Assembly: GCF_011927905.1 (NCBI RefSeq)
Contig: NZ_JAATJL010000001.1
Location: 3,596,001-3,660,000, forward strand
Length of the DNA: 64,000 bases
Reading direction: 5' to 3'
Source of the DNA: Arthrobacter pigmenti
Lineage (GTDB): Bacteria > Actinomycetota > Actinomycetes > Actinomycetales > Micrococcaceae
Shown: one piece after another, positions 8,940-18,126 of the stretch
Layout of the letters: every line of letters begins with the position of its first letter
Position numbering within the stretch: position 1 is the first letter of the stretch
Notes under the pieces: model-generated
What the model was told of the DNA's origin: nothing
The model's input: only the letters and a program-made list of their open reading frames with translations
The model's database searches: none
Program-made: the position numbers and the translations under genes

Positions 8940-10406
8940 CTAGCGAACGCCGCTCATCAGCTTCTTGATGGCCGGGGTTGCGGCGATCAGCACGCCGCCC
9001 AGCACCACGATCGTGATGCCGAGGATCGAGAAGTAAGCGCCCTCGTTCTCCGGATCGTATCTACTCGCGAGAATGCCGGACAGTGTCGTTCCGAGCGAGA
9101 TCGAGAGGAAGTTCAAGGCGACCATTTGCGTGCGGAACTTGCTCGGCGCGAGCTTGGTCGCCACGGAAAGGCCGATTGGCGAGATGAGCAGCTCGGCGAT
9201 CACGAAGACGAGCAAAATCAGCGCGATGGCAATGAGCGGTGTGGCGTTTGCCCCGCCACCCGCGAACGGGAGGAACATCAGGTAGGCGATGCCGATGCCG
9301 ATCAGGCCGAAGGCGAACTTCAACGGCGAAGACGGCTGCCTGTCGCCGAGCTTGGTCCACAGCGCAGCGAAGACGGCCGCAAGCACGATGACGTACACCG
9401 GCACGAACGAAATGATCCACTCCGGCAGGATCTCGAAGCCGAACACAATACGGTCCACGCGCTCTTCCGAATACACGATGATTAGCGTGAACAGCTGCTG
9501 GTATAACGCCCAGAACGCCGCGCCGGCAATGAACAGCGGAATGAACGCAGTCGCGCGTCGACGTTCGACGTGCGAAACGTGTTTGTTGGTCAGGATGATC
9601 ACAAAATAGGCGACCGCAGCAAGGATCGCAGCCCAGGCCATAATGGTCGCGAGATTGCCCGGGTAGATCCAGCCGAGCATGAGGGCGATCGCGATCAGAA
9701 CGACGGCGCCCACGGCGATACCAATCCAGCGTCCGTACTGAGAGCGCGGAAGTGGGTTCTCAACGATGTGGGCGTCCTCGGAGAATCCCTTCCGAGCGAA
9801 TGAATACTGGACGAGGCCGATGGCCATACCCACAGCGGCAGCCCCGAAGCCCCAGTGGAAACCGGCTGTGTCTCGGAGGTACCCGGTGAGTAGCGGACCG
9901 AAGAGAGCCCCAAGATTAATGCCCATATAGAAGATCGAGAAGCCGGCGTCGCGGCGCTCGTCGCCCTCTTTATAGAGGGTTCCAACGAGCGAGGTAGCGT
10001 TTGCCTTCAGGCCACCCGATCCGATTCCGACTAGGGCAAGACCGACTGTGAGTCCAACGGCGCCGGGCAGCACTGCCAGCGAGATGTGGCCAAGCATAAT
10101 CATGACTGCGGAATAGAAGAGGACCCGCTCGGATCCGAGGATCCGGTCGGCGAGCCAGGCGCCGAGGATTGTGGAAAGGTAGACGCTTCCGCCGTAGGCG
10201 CCAACGAGGGTGAGCGCGAGTGACTGCTCAATGCCCAGACCGCCGTCGGTAACCTCGAAGTACATATAGAGGGCAAGGATGGCCTGCATTCCGTAGAACG
10301 AGAACCGCTCCCAGACCTCAAGACTGAAGAGGTGGGCGAGCATCCGGGGATGACCGAAGAATGTCTTTTCCGCCGGGTTGGCGGTACTACCTGGAGTTGT
10401 ACTCAT
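8940..10406 (-). CDS. POT family proton-coupled peptide transporter
   Basis: A 488-aa membrane protein of the PTR2/POT (MFS) family that imports di- and tripeptides with protons. Signature segments are EVWERFSFYGMQAILALYM at about 30, the first PTR2 motif region GGSVYLSTILGAWLADRILG and the second, FSIFYMGINLGALFGP, near 160. Some 12-14 hydrophobic segments are apparent. ATG 10406 has GGAG about 6 nt upstream. It lies 57 bp downstream of the amidase and peptidase E genes on the same strand. The three together look like a peptide uptake and breakdown operon. Confidence 0.93.
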   Translation of the reverse strand: MSTTPGSTANPAEKTFFGHPRMLAHLFSLEVWERFSFYGMQAILALYMYFEVTDGGLGIEQSLALTLVGAYGGSVYLSTILGAWLADRILGSERVLFYSAVMIMLGHISLAVLPGAVGLTVGLALVGIGSGGLKANATSLVGTLYKEGDERRDAGFSIFYMGINLGALFGPLLTGYLRDTAGFHWGFGAAAVGMAIGLVQYSFARKGFSEDAHIVENPLPRSQYGRWIGIAVGAVVLIAIALMLGWIYPGNLATIMAWAAILAAVAYFVIILTNKHVSHVERRRATAFIPLFIAGAAFWALYQQLFTLIIVYSEERVDRIVFGFEILPEWIISFVPVYVIVLAAVFAALWTKLGDRQPSSPLKFAFGLIGIGIAYLMFLPFAGGGANATPLIAIALILLVFVIAELLISPIGLSVATKLAPSKFRTQMVALNFLSISLGTTLSGILASRYDPENEGAYFSILGITIVVLGGVLIAATPAIKKLMSGVR

Positions 10407-10463
10407 TTACTCCATGTTGCCAGTCACATTTCGGACTGTCATATCCAAACCCCGATCGAACAG

Positions 10464-11873
10464 TTATCCTGATGGATTTTGGTTTCCCCGAAGGTGCTCC
10501 TCGAGCTGCGCGGAAACCGCAAGCAGGGAAGCCTCGGCGCTGGGCTGGCCGATCAACTGGATGCTCATCGACAGACCGGCAGCCGTGGTGAATACGGGCA
10601 CGGAAATCGCGGGCAGCCCACACACATTCACCATCGACGTGTAGGGCGAGTACTGGCACTGGCGCATGTAGTCGGTGTCGGCGTCGGCATCCGTGTACCA
10701 ACCGATGGGCCGCGGGCTCATGCCGAGCGCCGGCGTCGCGATCATGTCGAACGCCGCGTACTGCTCGATCGTGTCCTGTTCGAACTGGCGCAGGATATCG
10801 ACGGCGGCGGCCAGGTCAGTCGCAGTCCGCTCCTGCGCACGACGACGGAGCGTGCGCGTCAGCGTTGTCAGGTCGGGTTCCCGGCTGGCCGGGATGCGGG
10901 CGACCGCGAGGCCCGCCGTCCACACTGTCTGGAACGCTTCGTGGTACCGCCCGTCGTACCGCAGGTCAGCTTCGATGACGTCATGCCCGACGGCGGTGAG
11001 CGCTTTCAGCCCCGCCTCGAAGCCGCCTTGCGCGTTGTCGTCGAGCGCGATGGGGAAGGCCTCAGCGAACGGCGAGGCGGTGCTCACGCCGATCCGGTAC
11101 CTTCCCTCCGCCCGCAGCACCGCGTCGAGGAACGGCCCATGCGCGGCGGCGCTGGTGGCGTGGTAGTTCGGTTCATCCACCATGGCATCGAGCAGGAGGG
11201 CGGCATCCGCCGTCGTCCTCGCGAGAGGACCGGCCACCACGAACTGGCCGAGGTCGCTCTGCCCGGATCCGGACGGGACGCGGCCGCGGTTGGGTTTGAG
11301 GCCGATCAGCCCCGTTGCCGCCGCTGGGATCCGGACGGAGCCGCCGCCGTCGGTCCCCGGAGCGAAGGGAATCATGCCGGCCGCCACCGCCGCGGCGCTT
11401 CCCCCGGAGGAGCCCCCGGAGCTCAGCGCGGGATCCAGCGGATTACGCGACGGCGGTGCGATCAGGTTCTCGCTGTAGCAGCTCAGGCCGAACTCGGGAA
11501 CCTGCGTCTTTCCAAGGCTGATCGCGCCGGCCCTCCGCAGCACGGAAACCAGCGGCGAGTCGCTAAGCGCCACCGCTCGGTCCAGCGCAGCGCTCCCATG
11601 GGTGGTGACGACGCCGACGACGTCGGCCAGGTCCTTGTGCGCGAGCGGCAGGCCGTGCAACGGGGAGAGTTCATCGCCGCTGACCTGTCGCTGGTCGGCT
11701 GCGGCGGCCTCGGCGAGGGCTGTCTCGGCGGTGACGGTGATGAACGCGCCGAGCGTTGGATTCAAGGCACCGATGCGATCGAGGTAGTGCCCGGTCAGCT
11801 CCCGAGCGTTCAACTCGCCGCTCCGTAGGGCGTCCCGCTGCTGGAGCGCCGTCAGCTCGTGGAGCTCACTCAT
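10464..11873 (-). CDS. Amidase (amidase-signature family)
   Basis: A 469-aa amidase. The Ser-cisSer-Lys triad is visible: Lys80 in PLAHKDLADV, cis-Ser155 in SSGGSSGGSAAAVA, and nucleophile Ser179 in GTDGGGSVRIPA. The substrate (indole amide, peptide amide or other) cannot be assigned from sequence. Its ATG overlaps the stop of peptidase E by 4 bp (ATGA), which indicates translational coupling. Confidence 0.93.
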   Translation of the reverse strand: MSELHELTALQQRDALRSGELNARELTGHYLDRIGALNPTLGAFITVTAETALAEAAAADQRQVSGDELSPLHGLPLAHKDLADVVGVVTTHGSAALDRAVALSDSPLVSVLRRAGAISLGKTQVPEFGLSCYSENLIAPPSRNPLDPALSSGGSSGGSAAAVAAGMIPFAPGTDGGGSVRIPAAATGLIGLKPNRGRVPSGSGQSDLGQFVVAGPLARTTADAALLLDAMVDEPNYHATSAAAHGPFLDAVLRAEGRYRIGVSTASPFAEAFPIALDDNAQGGFEAGLKALTAVGHDVIEADLRYDGRYHEAFQTVWTAGLAVARIPASREPDLTTLTRTLRRRAQERTATDLAAAVDILRQFEQDTIEQYAAFDMIATPALGMSPRPIGWYTDADADTDYMRQCQYSPYTSMVNVCGLPAISVPVFTTAAGLSMSIQLIGQPSAEASLLAVSAQLEEHLRGNQNPSG

Positions 11874-12622
11874 GCGGGTGCATCCAGTAGCCGGGGCTCG
11901 ATGCGTTCCTCCACAGCGACGGCGTCCACGCTCTCGCCCGCACGCGCCTGAACGATGTACGCACCCTTGCCCGGCACTTCAGAGACCGCCTTCACCAGGC
12001 GGGTGCCCGCGTAGACCAGCCCGACGCCGTCGTCGGTACAGTGTGTTTCGCCGAGTTGGCCGTCCGAGACCATCTTGTGAATCAAGGGGCGCCGCTGCTC
12101 CTCGGAGTCGTAGTGGACGCCGTTGCCGTACGGCAGGAACCCGAGCGCGTCGGTGACCGGCCTCAGCTCCGGCCCGAAGGAGTCGGTCGCGCCGCCCTGG
12201 AACCAGCACAGCGAGCCCGCGGACACACCGCTGAGCACCACCCCCGATTCCCAGGCCCGGCGCAGCATCCCGTCCAGACCGTGAGCCCGCCAGACCGCCA
12301 GAAGGTTGACCACTGATCCGCCATTGACCCACACCACGTCCTGTTCCAGCAGGTGAGCTTCCATATCCTCGACGTTCGGCATGGTGAAGAGGTTCAGACA
12401 CGTCGACTCGAAGCCCGCTAGTCGCGCCGCCTCGGTGAAGCGAAAGTTCCACTCGCGCGAATCCCCGCCGGCCGTCCCGATATGGGTGATGCGCGGGGCC
12501 CTTCCGGAGACCCCTGCCAGTTCGACGGCGTGGTGGATCAGTGAGTTGAACTCAACATCCACGCGCTTCCCGCGCTGGTAGCCGCCGGAGGTGGCAAGGA
12601 TGGTGGGCTGGTCAGCGGGCAT
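11870..12622 (-). CDS. Peptidase E-like S51 family serine peptidase
   Basis: A 250-aa protein of the S51 (PepE, alpha-aspartyl dipeptidase) family. The nucleophile elbow GVSAGSLCWF (Ser at about 123) and the following FGPELRPVTDALGFLP are characteristic. ATG 12622 is chosen because AGGGG lies 5 nt upstream; an in-frame ATG at 12664 lacks this. First gene of the putative peptidase-amidase-peptide transporter operon. Probably hydrolyses Asp-X dipeptides or related substrates in the cytoplasm. Confidence 0.88.
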   Translation of the reverse strand: MPADQPTILATSGGYQRGKRVDVEFNSLIHHAVELAGVSGRAPRITHIGTAGGDSREWNFRFTEAARLAGFESTCLNLFTMPNVEDMEAHLLEQDVVWVNGGSVVNLLAVWRAHGLDGMLRRAWESGVVLSGVSAGSLCWFQGGATDSFGPELRPVTDALGFLPYGNGVHYDSEEQRRPLIHKMVSDGQLGETHCTDDGVGLVYAGTRLVKAVSEVPGKGAYIVQARAGESVDAVAVEERIEPRLLDAPA

Positions 12623-12715
12623 GGGCACCCCTATGCGATCGTTGTGGGCTGGGTTCGCCTCCACTATAGGCTTGGATGCAGTTCTGAGGACCGGCTACAG
12701 ACGGAAGTGATGACC

Positions 12716-13036
12716 ATGAGTGACGACGTGCCCGTAGACGCCATCGGCGAGAACACCACCGTGCTCGATGTGCGGGAGGACTACGAGTGGGAGGCCGGCC
12801 ACATCGAGGGTGCACTGCACATCCCGGTGGACCAGATTCCGGCGCGCCTCGATGAACTTGACCCGGATGAGGACCTGCATGTCATCTGCCGTACCGGTGG
12901 ACGGTCCTTCCGCGTGACCGAGTGGCTTGTGGGTAACGGGTACTCGGCGTTCAATGTCCGCGGCGGAATGGACGCCTGGGTTGAGGCCTCGAAACCCATG
13001 GTCTCCGAGACCGACAGTGAGCCACGCGTCCTATGA
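12716..13036 (+). CDS. Single-domain rhodanese
   Basis: A 106-aa rhodanese-homology domain with the catalytic-loop cysteine in VICRTGGRSFRV and the preceding GHIEGALHIPVDQIP strand. It is a likely sulfurtransferase or sulfur carrier in the cytoplasm; the partner is unknown. ATG 12716 has GGAAG 8 nt upstream; ATG 12710 is too close to it. The stop overlaps the pheA start by 4 bp (ATGA). A TATAGG hexamer at about 12666 could be the -10 box for the pair. Confidence 0.9.
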   Translation: MSDDVPVDAIGENTTVLDVREDYEWEAGHIEGALHIPVDQIPARLDELDPDEDLHVICRTGGRSFRVTEWLVGNGYSAFNVRGGMDAWVEASKPMVSETDSEPRVL

Positions 13037-13980
13037 GCTCCTACGCCTACCTCGGCCCTGAGGGAACATTCACCGAAGCCGCGCTGCTGCAGGTTCCCGG
13101 CGCCGATTCCGCAGAGCGCGTCCCCGCGACGACGGTGAACGCCGCCCTGGATCTCGTTAGGGACGGTCGCGTGCGGGCCGCCATGGTTCCCATCGAGAAC
13201 TCCGTGGAGGGCGGAGTCTCAGCAACGCTTGATGCGATCGCGGGCGGTGATCCGCTGCGGATCATCCGCGAAGTGCTGGTGCCGATCTCGTTCGTCCTGG
13301 TGGCGCGCCCGGGCATCGACCTGGAGGACATCCGGTTCGTCGCAACCCACGGCCACGCCTGGGCGCAGTGCCGCGGGTGGACCGAAAAGAACATTCCAGA
13401 AGCGGAATATGTCCCGTCCTCCTCCACGGCTGCCGCCGCCCACGCCCTGCTCGACGACGACGCCGCCCACGACGCCGCGATCTGCTCACCGCTGGTGGCG
13501 CAGCGGCTTGGGCTCCGCGTCATCGCTGACCACATTGGGGACGTTGGCGATGCCGTCACCCGGTTCATCCTCGTAAGCAAGCCGGACATCCTGCCGGCGC
13601 GCACGGGAGCCGACAAGACAACGCTTGTAATCCCGCTGCCGGAGGACCATCCGGGCGCACTGATGGAGATCCTGGACCAGTTCGCCGCCCGCGGCGTCAA
13701 CTTGAGCCGCATCGAATCCCGGCCCACGGGCCTCTTCCTCGGTGACTACTTCTTCAGCATCGATGCTGACGGCCACGTGGCGGACGCCCGGGTGGCGGAT
13801 GCCTTGCAGGGTCTGCACCGGATCAGTCCAGGCTTGCGGTTCCTGGGGTCCTACGCGCGGGCCGACCGCCGTGAATACGAAGTTGGGCGGCACACCACTG
13901 ACCAGGCTTTCCAGGCCGCGCACGCCTGGGTCGAATCCCTCTTGCGCGCCGCCGAACCGGGTTCGGAGGACGTAGGCTAG
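13033..13980 (+). CDS. pheA: Prephenate dehydratase
   Basis: Converts prephenate to phenylpyruvate in phenylalanine synthesis. The 315-aa monofunctional form has a catalytic domain (YLGPEGTFTEAAL at the N-terminus, VPIENSVEGGVSATLD, and the TRF motif in DAVTRFILVSKP near 178) and a C-terminal ACT regulatory domain (LPEDHPGALMEILDQFAARGVN, then LSRIESRPTG, the ESRP phenylalanine-binding motif). No chorismate mutase domain is present. Probably feedback-inhibited by phenylalanine through the ACT domain. It overlaps the rhodanese gene by 4 bp. Confidence 0.96.
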   Translation: MSSYAYLGPEGTFTEAALLQVPGADSAERVPATTVNAALDLVRDGRVRAAMVPIENSVEGGVSATLDAIAGGDPLRIIREVLVPISFVLVARPGIDLEDIRFVATHGHAWAQCRGWTEKNIPEAEYVPSSSTAAAAHALLDDDAAHDAAICSPLVAQRLGLRVIADHIGDVGDAVTRFILVSKPDILPARTGADKTTLVIPLPEDHPGALMEILDQFAARGVNLSRIESRPTGLFLGDYFFSIDADGHVADARVADALQGLHRISPGLRFLGSYARADRREYEVGRHTTDQAFQAAHAWVESLLRAAEPGSEDVG

Positions 13981-14013
13981 TTTTCCCTGCAGTGCTCCAA
14001 CCCGGGAGGTAAC

Positions 14014-14985
14014 TTGCCACGACTTCGACGCAGTGACTGCAACAAGCCCGGGTATACGCGCCGCCGTCATGGGAAGGGCTTCAGCTACCGGGACCAGGAG
14101 GGTAAACCCTTGGCTCCCGACGAGCTGGAACGGGTGAAGGACCTTGTCATTCCACCGGCCTGGCGCGACGTCTGGATCAGCCCATACCCCAACGGGCATA
14201 TTCAGGCGCTGGGGACCGACGACGCCGGCCGCCGCCAGTACATCTATCACGAGGCCTGGCGGGAGAAGAAGGACCGGGAGAAGTTCGACCGTGCGCTGGA
14301 CTTCGGTGAGCGCCTCCCCAGCGCCAGGCGGGTCATTACCGGGCACCTTCGAGCAAACGGTAGTGAAAGGGAGCGCGCCTTCGCCGCCGCCCTGCGGATA
14401 GTGGATTCCGGAGCCCTTCGAATCGGGTCCGCGCAGTACGCGACGGAGAACGGCTCTTTCGGAGTAACCACGCTCCAGGTGGAACACGTGAAGATCAGCG
14501 GTTCTGTCATTACGCTGCAGTTTCCGGGTAAGAGCGGCCAACAGTGGGACAGCACTATCGAGGACTCCGACCTGGCAGCCGCGCTCCGCCCCATGCTGCG
14601 GCGGGAAGGTGCAGACACCATGCTGGCCTACCGGACGTCAGACGGCTCCTGGCATCACGTCGAAGCAGGCCAACTCAACGAATTCCTCCGGCAGGTCACC
14701 GGCGGCGGCTTCACGGCCAAGGACTTCCGGACCTGGCAGGCAACCGTAGTTGCGGCAATGGAACTGGCACGGATGGACCTCAAAGCAACCAGCCGCACGG
14801 CCAGGCAGAAGGCAGTGGCGGCGACTATGCGTTCGGTGGCCGACCACCTTGGGAATACTCCCGCAATTGCGCGCAGTTCCTACGTGGATCCCCGTCTGGT
14901 CGACCGCTTCATGTCCGGAGAAGTCATACCGGTAGGCAGCTACTCAGCATCGGAGAAGGCTGTTCGCGAGCTGCTTAAAGAGTGA
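14014..14985 (+). CDS. DNA topoisomerase IB (bacterial poxvirus-type)
   Basis: A 323-aa type IB topoisomerase that relaxes supercoils through a 3'-phosphotyrosine. The N-terminal DNA-binding domain contains RRRHGKGFSYRDQEG and VKDLVIPPAWRDVWISP. The catalytic domain holds the first Arg region (RIGSAQYATENGSFGVTTL), Lys in FPGKSGQQWD, Arg in AKDFRTWQAT and the C-terminal Tyr in NTPAIARSSYVDPRL. The TTG start at 14014 is supported by a strong GGGAGGT upstream. It lies 33 bp after pheA on the same strand. Confidence 0.93.
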   Translation: MPRLRRSDCNKPGYTRRRHGKGFSYRDQEGKPLAPDELERVKDLVIPPAWRDVWISPYPNGHIQALGTDDAGRRQYIYHEAWREKKDREKFDRALDFGERLPSARRVITGHLRANGSERERAFAAALRIVDSGALRIGSAQYATENGSFGVTTLQVEHVKISGSVITLQFPGKSGQQWDSTIEDSDLAAALRPMLRREGADTMLAYRTSDGSWHHVEAGQLNEFLRQVTGGGFTAKDFRTWQATVVAAMELARMDLKATSRTARQKAVAATMRSVADHLGNTPAIARSSYVDPRLVDRFMSGEVIPVGSYSASEKAVRELLKE

Positions 14986-15071
14986 GAATCCTTTTGCTGC
15001 ACCACGTTGGTAAGTAGGCTGATGGTGAGCGTCCGGCCAGAGGCGCGAACCTTGAAGGAAAGGCAGGCACC

Positions 15072-15449
15072 ATGAGTGAGCAGCCACAGGAGAACGTGAA
15101 CCCCAACAAGGGAGACGGAGCTACGTCGGACCCGAACTGGCACGGTGACGCCGGGGACCAGGGGAATGACCTGCGCTTCGCCGAGGAGCAGCAGCTCATC
15201 AACAGCCAGGCCCAGAACGCTGATCCCGAAGCGGGAGGGGCGTCAGGCACTACCGGTGGGTACACCGGCGCGCAGACTGCCAATTCCGACGGCGGCTACA
15301 CCGAAGGCCAGGACGCCCCGACGGAAGGTGAGTACACAGACGCCGACGGCGTTTCCGACAATGACGCCGAGGTGGAAGGCGAGTACACCGACGTCGACTC
15401 CGTGCCGTCCCTGCAGGATGGCGCAGCGGATGAAAGCGATCGTCGCTAG
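15072..15449 (+). CDS. Acidic low-complexity protein with GYT/EYT repeats
   Basis: A 125-aa very acidic and probably disordered protein with no transmembrane segment. The C-terminal half repeats a Gly/Glu-Tyr-Thr module four times: GGYTGAQ, GGYTEGQ, GEYTDADG and GEYTDVDS. The start ATG 15072 follows GAAGGAAAGG. The stop overlaps by 4 bp the stop of the convergent lipid kinase gene, and a large hairpin inside that gene (15476-15519) can end this transcript. No family recognised. The regularly spaced Tyr-Thr pairs could be modification or binding sites; that is speculation. Confidence 0.7.
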   Translation: MSEQPQENVNPNKGDGATSDPNWHGDAGDQGNDLRFAEEQQLINSQAQNADPEAGGASGTTGGYTGAQTANSDGGYTEGQDAPTEGEYTDADGVSDNDAEVEGEYTDVDSVPSLQDGAADESDRR

Positions 15450-16549
15450 CGCTCCGTTGAACTGCTGAACATTCCCACTGATGGTCCGGTTGCCCTCCCA
15501 GGCACCCGGACCATCAGTGCGCCGGGGACTACCTCGACACTGAGGGAAGTCACGTCGCCGGAAGTGTCGCCGTCGAGCTGGGTGCCGGTCGCCTCGGAAA
15601 CTTTCACGTCCACCCGCTTTACCTGGTGGTAGGTGATCACGGGAATCGGGCCCGGGTGCCGGAACACGATCTTCGCCGCAACCCAGAGCCAACCGAGGAT
15701 GCTGCGGGGGCTGGTGATGATGACGTCGAGGAAGCCGTCGTCAATTGTTCCGTCCGGTACGAACGTGATCCCACCGGGCAGTTTCCCGCAGTTGGCGAAG
15801 AGCACGCTGTGGACCTTCCGGGTCTGCCACGCGCCGCCGTCGATGCTGATCGTCATCCGTTGACGCTTGCCCGGCAGGCTCCGCATGCCGGCCTCGCTGT
15901 ACGCGAGCCAGCCGAGCTTCTTCTTCAGCGCGTCCCGGGTGGCCGCGACAACAATGGCGTCAAGGCCCACACCTCCCATGACCAGGAACGTGTGCTGGCC
16001 GTTTACGCCGGTGCGTTCGTTCCGCAGCTCGACCCGACCCATATCGATGCGCCGTCCCGCGCCGTGCAGCGCCTGGCGCACGCTGCGGGGAACGTCGTTC
16101 ACCGCGATGCCGAGGTTGCGTGCCAGCAGGTTTCCGGTGCCGAGGGGAAGCAGGCCAAGGGAGGCGCTGCTATGGACCAGCGCCGGCGCGATGGCGCGGA
16201 CGGTGCCGTCGCCGCCGGCGGCGAGGACGACGTCGTACCCTTCCTTCACCGCCTGGTGCGCCTGGGTGGTGCCCGGCTCGGCCACGGTGGTTTCAAGGAC
16301 CAGCGGGGGGTCCCAGCCGGCGTCGGAGCAGGCCTGTTCGACCTGCTCGCGCGCGAGGCCCGCACCCAGCTTCACGGGGTTCAGGATGAGGGCAACGCGC
16401 TGCCGGTCTCCCGTTGTCTGAATGGATGCAGGGTTGATCTGCGGCGCTGGGAGGCGTTCGCGGCGCAGCTTACGTACCCCCCACCAGCTGAACGCTGACG
16501 CGGCTGCGGCTATGACGGCCAGGGCGGCGATGATCCACTCGAGGGGCAT
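15446..16549 (-). CDS. Diacylglycerol kinase family lipid kinase
   Basis: A 367-aa protein. An N-terminal hydrophobic segment (EWIIAALAVIAAAASAFSWW) is followed by a DAGK catalytic domain with ALILNPVKLGAG and the nucleotide-binding signature VLAAGGDGTVRAI, then LPLGTGNLLARNLG. It is a candidate membrane-anchored kinase for diacylglycerol, a related lipid or a sphingoid base. The open frame continues past ATG 16549 into the serS promoter, so 16549 is preferred. Divergent from serS with 68 bp between the starts. Confidence 0.9.
   Translation of the reverse strand: MPLEWIIAALAVIAAAASAFSWWGVRKLRRERLPAPQINPASIQTTGDRQRVALILNPVKLGAGLAREQVEQACSDAGWDPPLVLETTVAEPGTTQAHQAVKEGYDVVLAAGGDGTVRAIAPALVHSSASLGLLPLGTGNLLARNLGIAVNDVPRSVRQALHGAGRRIDMGRVELRNERTGVNGQHTFLVMGGVGLDAIVVAATRDALKKKLGWLAYSEAGMRSLPGKRQRMTISIDGGAWQTRKVHSVLFANCGKLPGGITFVPDGTIDDGFLDVIITSPRSILGWLWVAAKIVFRHPGPIPVITYHQVKRVDVKVSEATGTQLDGDTSGDVTSLSVEVVPGALMVRVPGRATGPSVGMFSSSTER
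15476..15519. terminator. 19-bp hairpin inside the 3' coding end of the lipid kinase
   Basis: CACTGATGGTCCGG (15476-15489) pairs perfectly with CCGGACCATCAGTG (15506-15519). The stem extends by four more pairs past one mismatch to a 6-nt loop. It starts 27 nt after the stop of the gene at 15072 and most likely ends that transcript. No clear U-tract follows. Confidence 0.65.
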
Positions 16550-16605
16550 GATTTCACAAGAATATCCTTCCCGGCCCGGGTCCTTAGCGCGCAGCCCGAA
16601 TTGGG

Positions 16606-16620
16606 TAGTCTTGGTGGGTG
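16606..16620 (+). promoter_or_regulatory. -10 hexamer for a leaderless serS transcript
   Basis: TAGTCT (16606-16611) ends 6 nt before the GTG start at 16618. No Shine-Dalgarno sequence is present. Confidence 0.6.
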
Positions 16621-17883
16621 ATCGACGTAAACGAACTTCGCGACAATCCTGAAAAGTTCCGCCTCTCGCAGCGCTCACGGGGCGCGGATGAGTCTCTTGT
16701 TGACGCGATCATGTCCGCGGACTCCAGGCGTCGTGAGGCGGTCACCAGCGCCGAGACCCTGAGAGCGGAGCAGAACGTGTATGGCAAGCGCGTTGCCAAG
16801 GCGCAGGGCGAGGAAAAGCAGTCGCTGCTGGCCGAGGTGAAGGAACTGGCTGCTTCCGTCAAGGCCGCTGCGGGTGAGGCGGAGGCTTCGAAGGCTGAAT
16901 CTGAGGCCCTGCTGCGGCGGCTTCCGAACGCCATCCTGGACGGCGTGCCCGCCGGCGGTGAGGATGACTTCACTGTCGTCAAGACAGTTGGAGCCCCACG
17001 GGAGTTCGACTTTCAGCCGCGGGACCACCTCGAGATCGGCGAGCTGCTCGGCGCGATAGACATGGAGCGCGGCGCCAAGGTTTCCGGTTCACGGTTCTAC
17101 TTCCTGAAGGGTGTTGGTGCCCGGCTTGAGCTTGCGTTGCTGAACATGGCAATGGATCAGGCCGTGGCAGCCGGTTTCACACCAATGATTACTCCTACCC
17201 TGGTGCGCCCAGAGACCATGCAGGGCACCGGTTTCGATGTCCAGCATGACGCCGAGATCTACCGGGTCGCCGAGGATGACCTTTACCTGACTGGCACCTC
17301 GGAGGTTGCCCTGGCCGGGTACCACTCGGACGAGATCGTGGACCTGAGTAATGGCCCGCTGCGTTACGCAGGCTGGTCATCGTGCTACCGGCGAGAGGCC
17401 GGATCCCACGGCAAGGACACCCGCGGAATCATCCGCGTCCACCAGTTCAACAAGGTGGAGATGTTCTCCTACACCACGGTGGAAGATTCCTATGCAGAGC
17501 ATGAGCGGATGCTCGCCTGGGAGGAGGAGATGCTGGCCAAGGTCGAGCTGCCGTACCGGGTTATCGACACCGCGGCCGGGGATCTGGGGATGTCCGCTGC
17601 CCGGAAGTTCGACTGTGAGGCGTGGGTTCCCACCCAGAACGCCTACCGTGAACTGACCTCTACCTCAAACTGCACAAGCTTTCAGGCCCGGCGCCTGAAC
17701 ATCCGTGAGCGGGTGGCCGGTGCCAAGTCCACCCGGGCGGTGGCCACACTGAACGGCACACTCGCGACCACCCGCTGGCTCGTAGCAATCCTTGAGCACC
17801 ACCAGAATCCCGACGGATCGGTGAATGTGCCCGCCGCGTTGCGTCCGTACCTGGGTGGGATGGACGTGCTCCCGGTGCTTTAG
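16618..17883 (+). CDS. serS: Seryl-tRNA synthetase
   Basis: A 421-aa class II synthetase that charges tRNA-Ser. The N-terminal long coiled-coil arm (about residues 25-105, Glu/Ala/Lys-rich) precedes the catalytic core. Motif 2 is seen in [19 protein letters not shown] and [15 protein letters not shown], and motif 3 in [19 protein letters not shown]. The GTG start opens [12 protein letters not shown], the usual SerRS N-terminus, and is apparently leaderless. Divergent from the lipid kinase. Confidence 0.97.
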   Translation: MIDVNELRDNPEKFRLSQRSRGADESLVDAIMSADSRRREAVTSAETLRAEQNVYGKRVAKAQGEEKQSLLAEVKELAASVKAAAGEAEASKAESEALLRRLPNAILDGVPAGGEDDFTVVKTVGAPREFDFQPRDHLEIGELLGAIDMERGAKVSGSRFYFLKGVGARLELALLNMAMDQAVAAGFTPMITPTLVRPETMQGTGFDVQHDAEIYRVAEDDLYLTGTSEVALAGYHSDEIVDLSNGPLRYAGWSSCYRREAGSHGKDTRGIIRVHQFNKVEMFSYTTVEDSYAEHERMLAWEEEMLAKVELPYRVIDTAAGDLGMSAARKFDCEAWVPTQNAYRELTSTSNCTSFQARRLNIRERVAGAKSTRAVATLNGTLATTRWLVAILEHHQNPDGSVNVPAALRPYLGGMDVLPVL

Positions 17884-17965
17884 GGTCGTCTGCCGAGTTC
17901 TGCATCGGCGCGGATTGGTTCGGCGGGGGTTGGTGCTCGGCCTGCCCTGGCTTGACTCGGTTTCC

Positions 17966-18067
17966 TGACGCGTTTCGGCTCAAATGACGCGTTTCGGCCG
18001 ATCGACCCTGTCGTTACGGTGTCCCTGGTCCGCAACGCGTCAAAAACGCCGTAGTGCGTTGCAGAAG
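17966..18067. repeat. Left copy of a ~90-bp repeat flanking the AbiEi-like gene
   Basis: Positions 17976-18067 match 19271-19363 at about 80% by hand alignment, in the same orientation. The left copy contains a 9-bp inverted repeat, TGACGCGTT (17985-17993) and AACGCGTCA (18034-18042), around a 40-nt loop. An extra partial unit, TGACGCGTTTCGGC, sits at 17966-17979. Confidence 0.85.
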
Positions 18068-18126
18068 TGAGGCTTGAACGACGACGACGGATTGCCGCCC
18101 GCCCGTTGTCCGCCGAAGCTCCGCGC

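Noticed and set aside
10479-11828. 449-codon open frame on the plus strand
   Set aside because: Antisense to the amidase with its intact catalytic triad; composition is Arg/Gly-rich as expected for a shadow frame.
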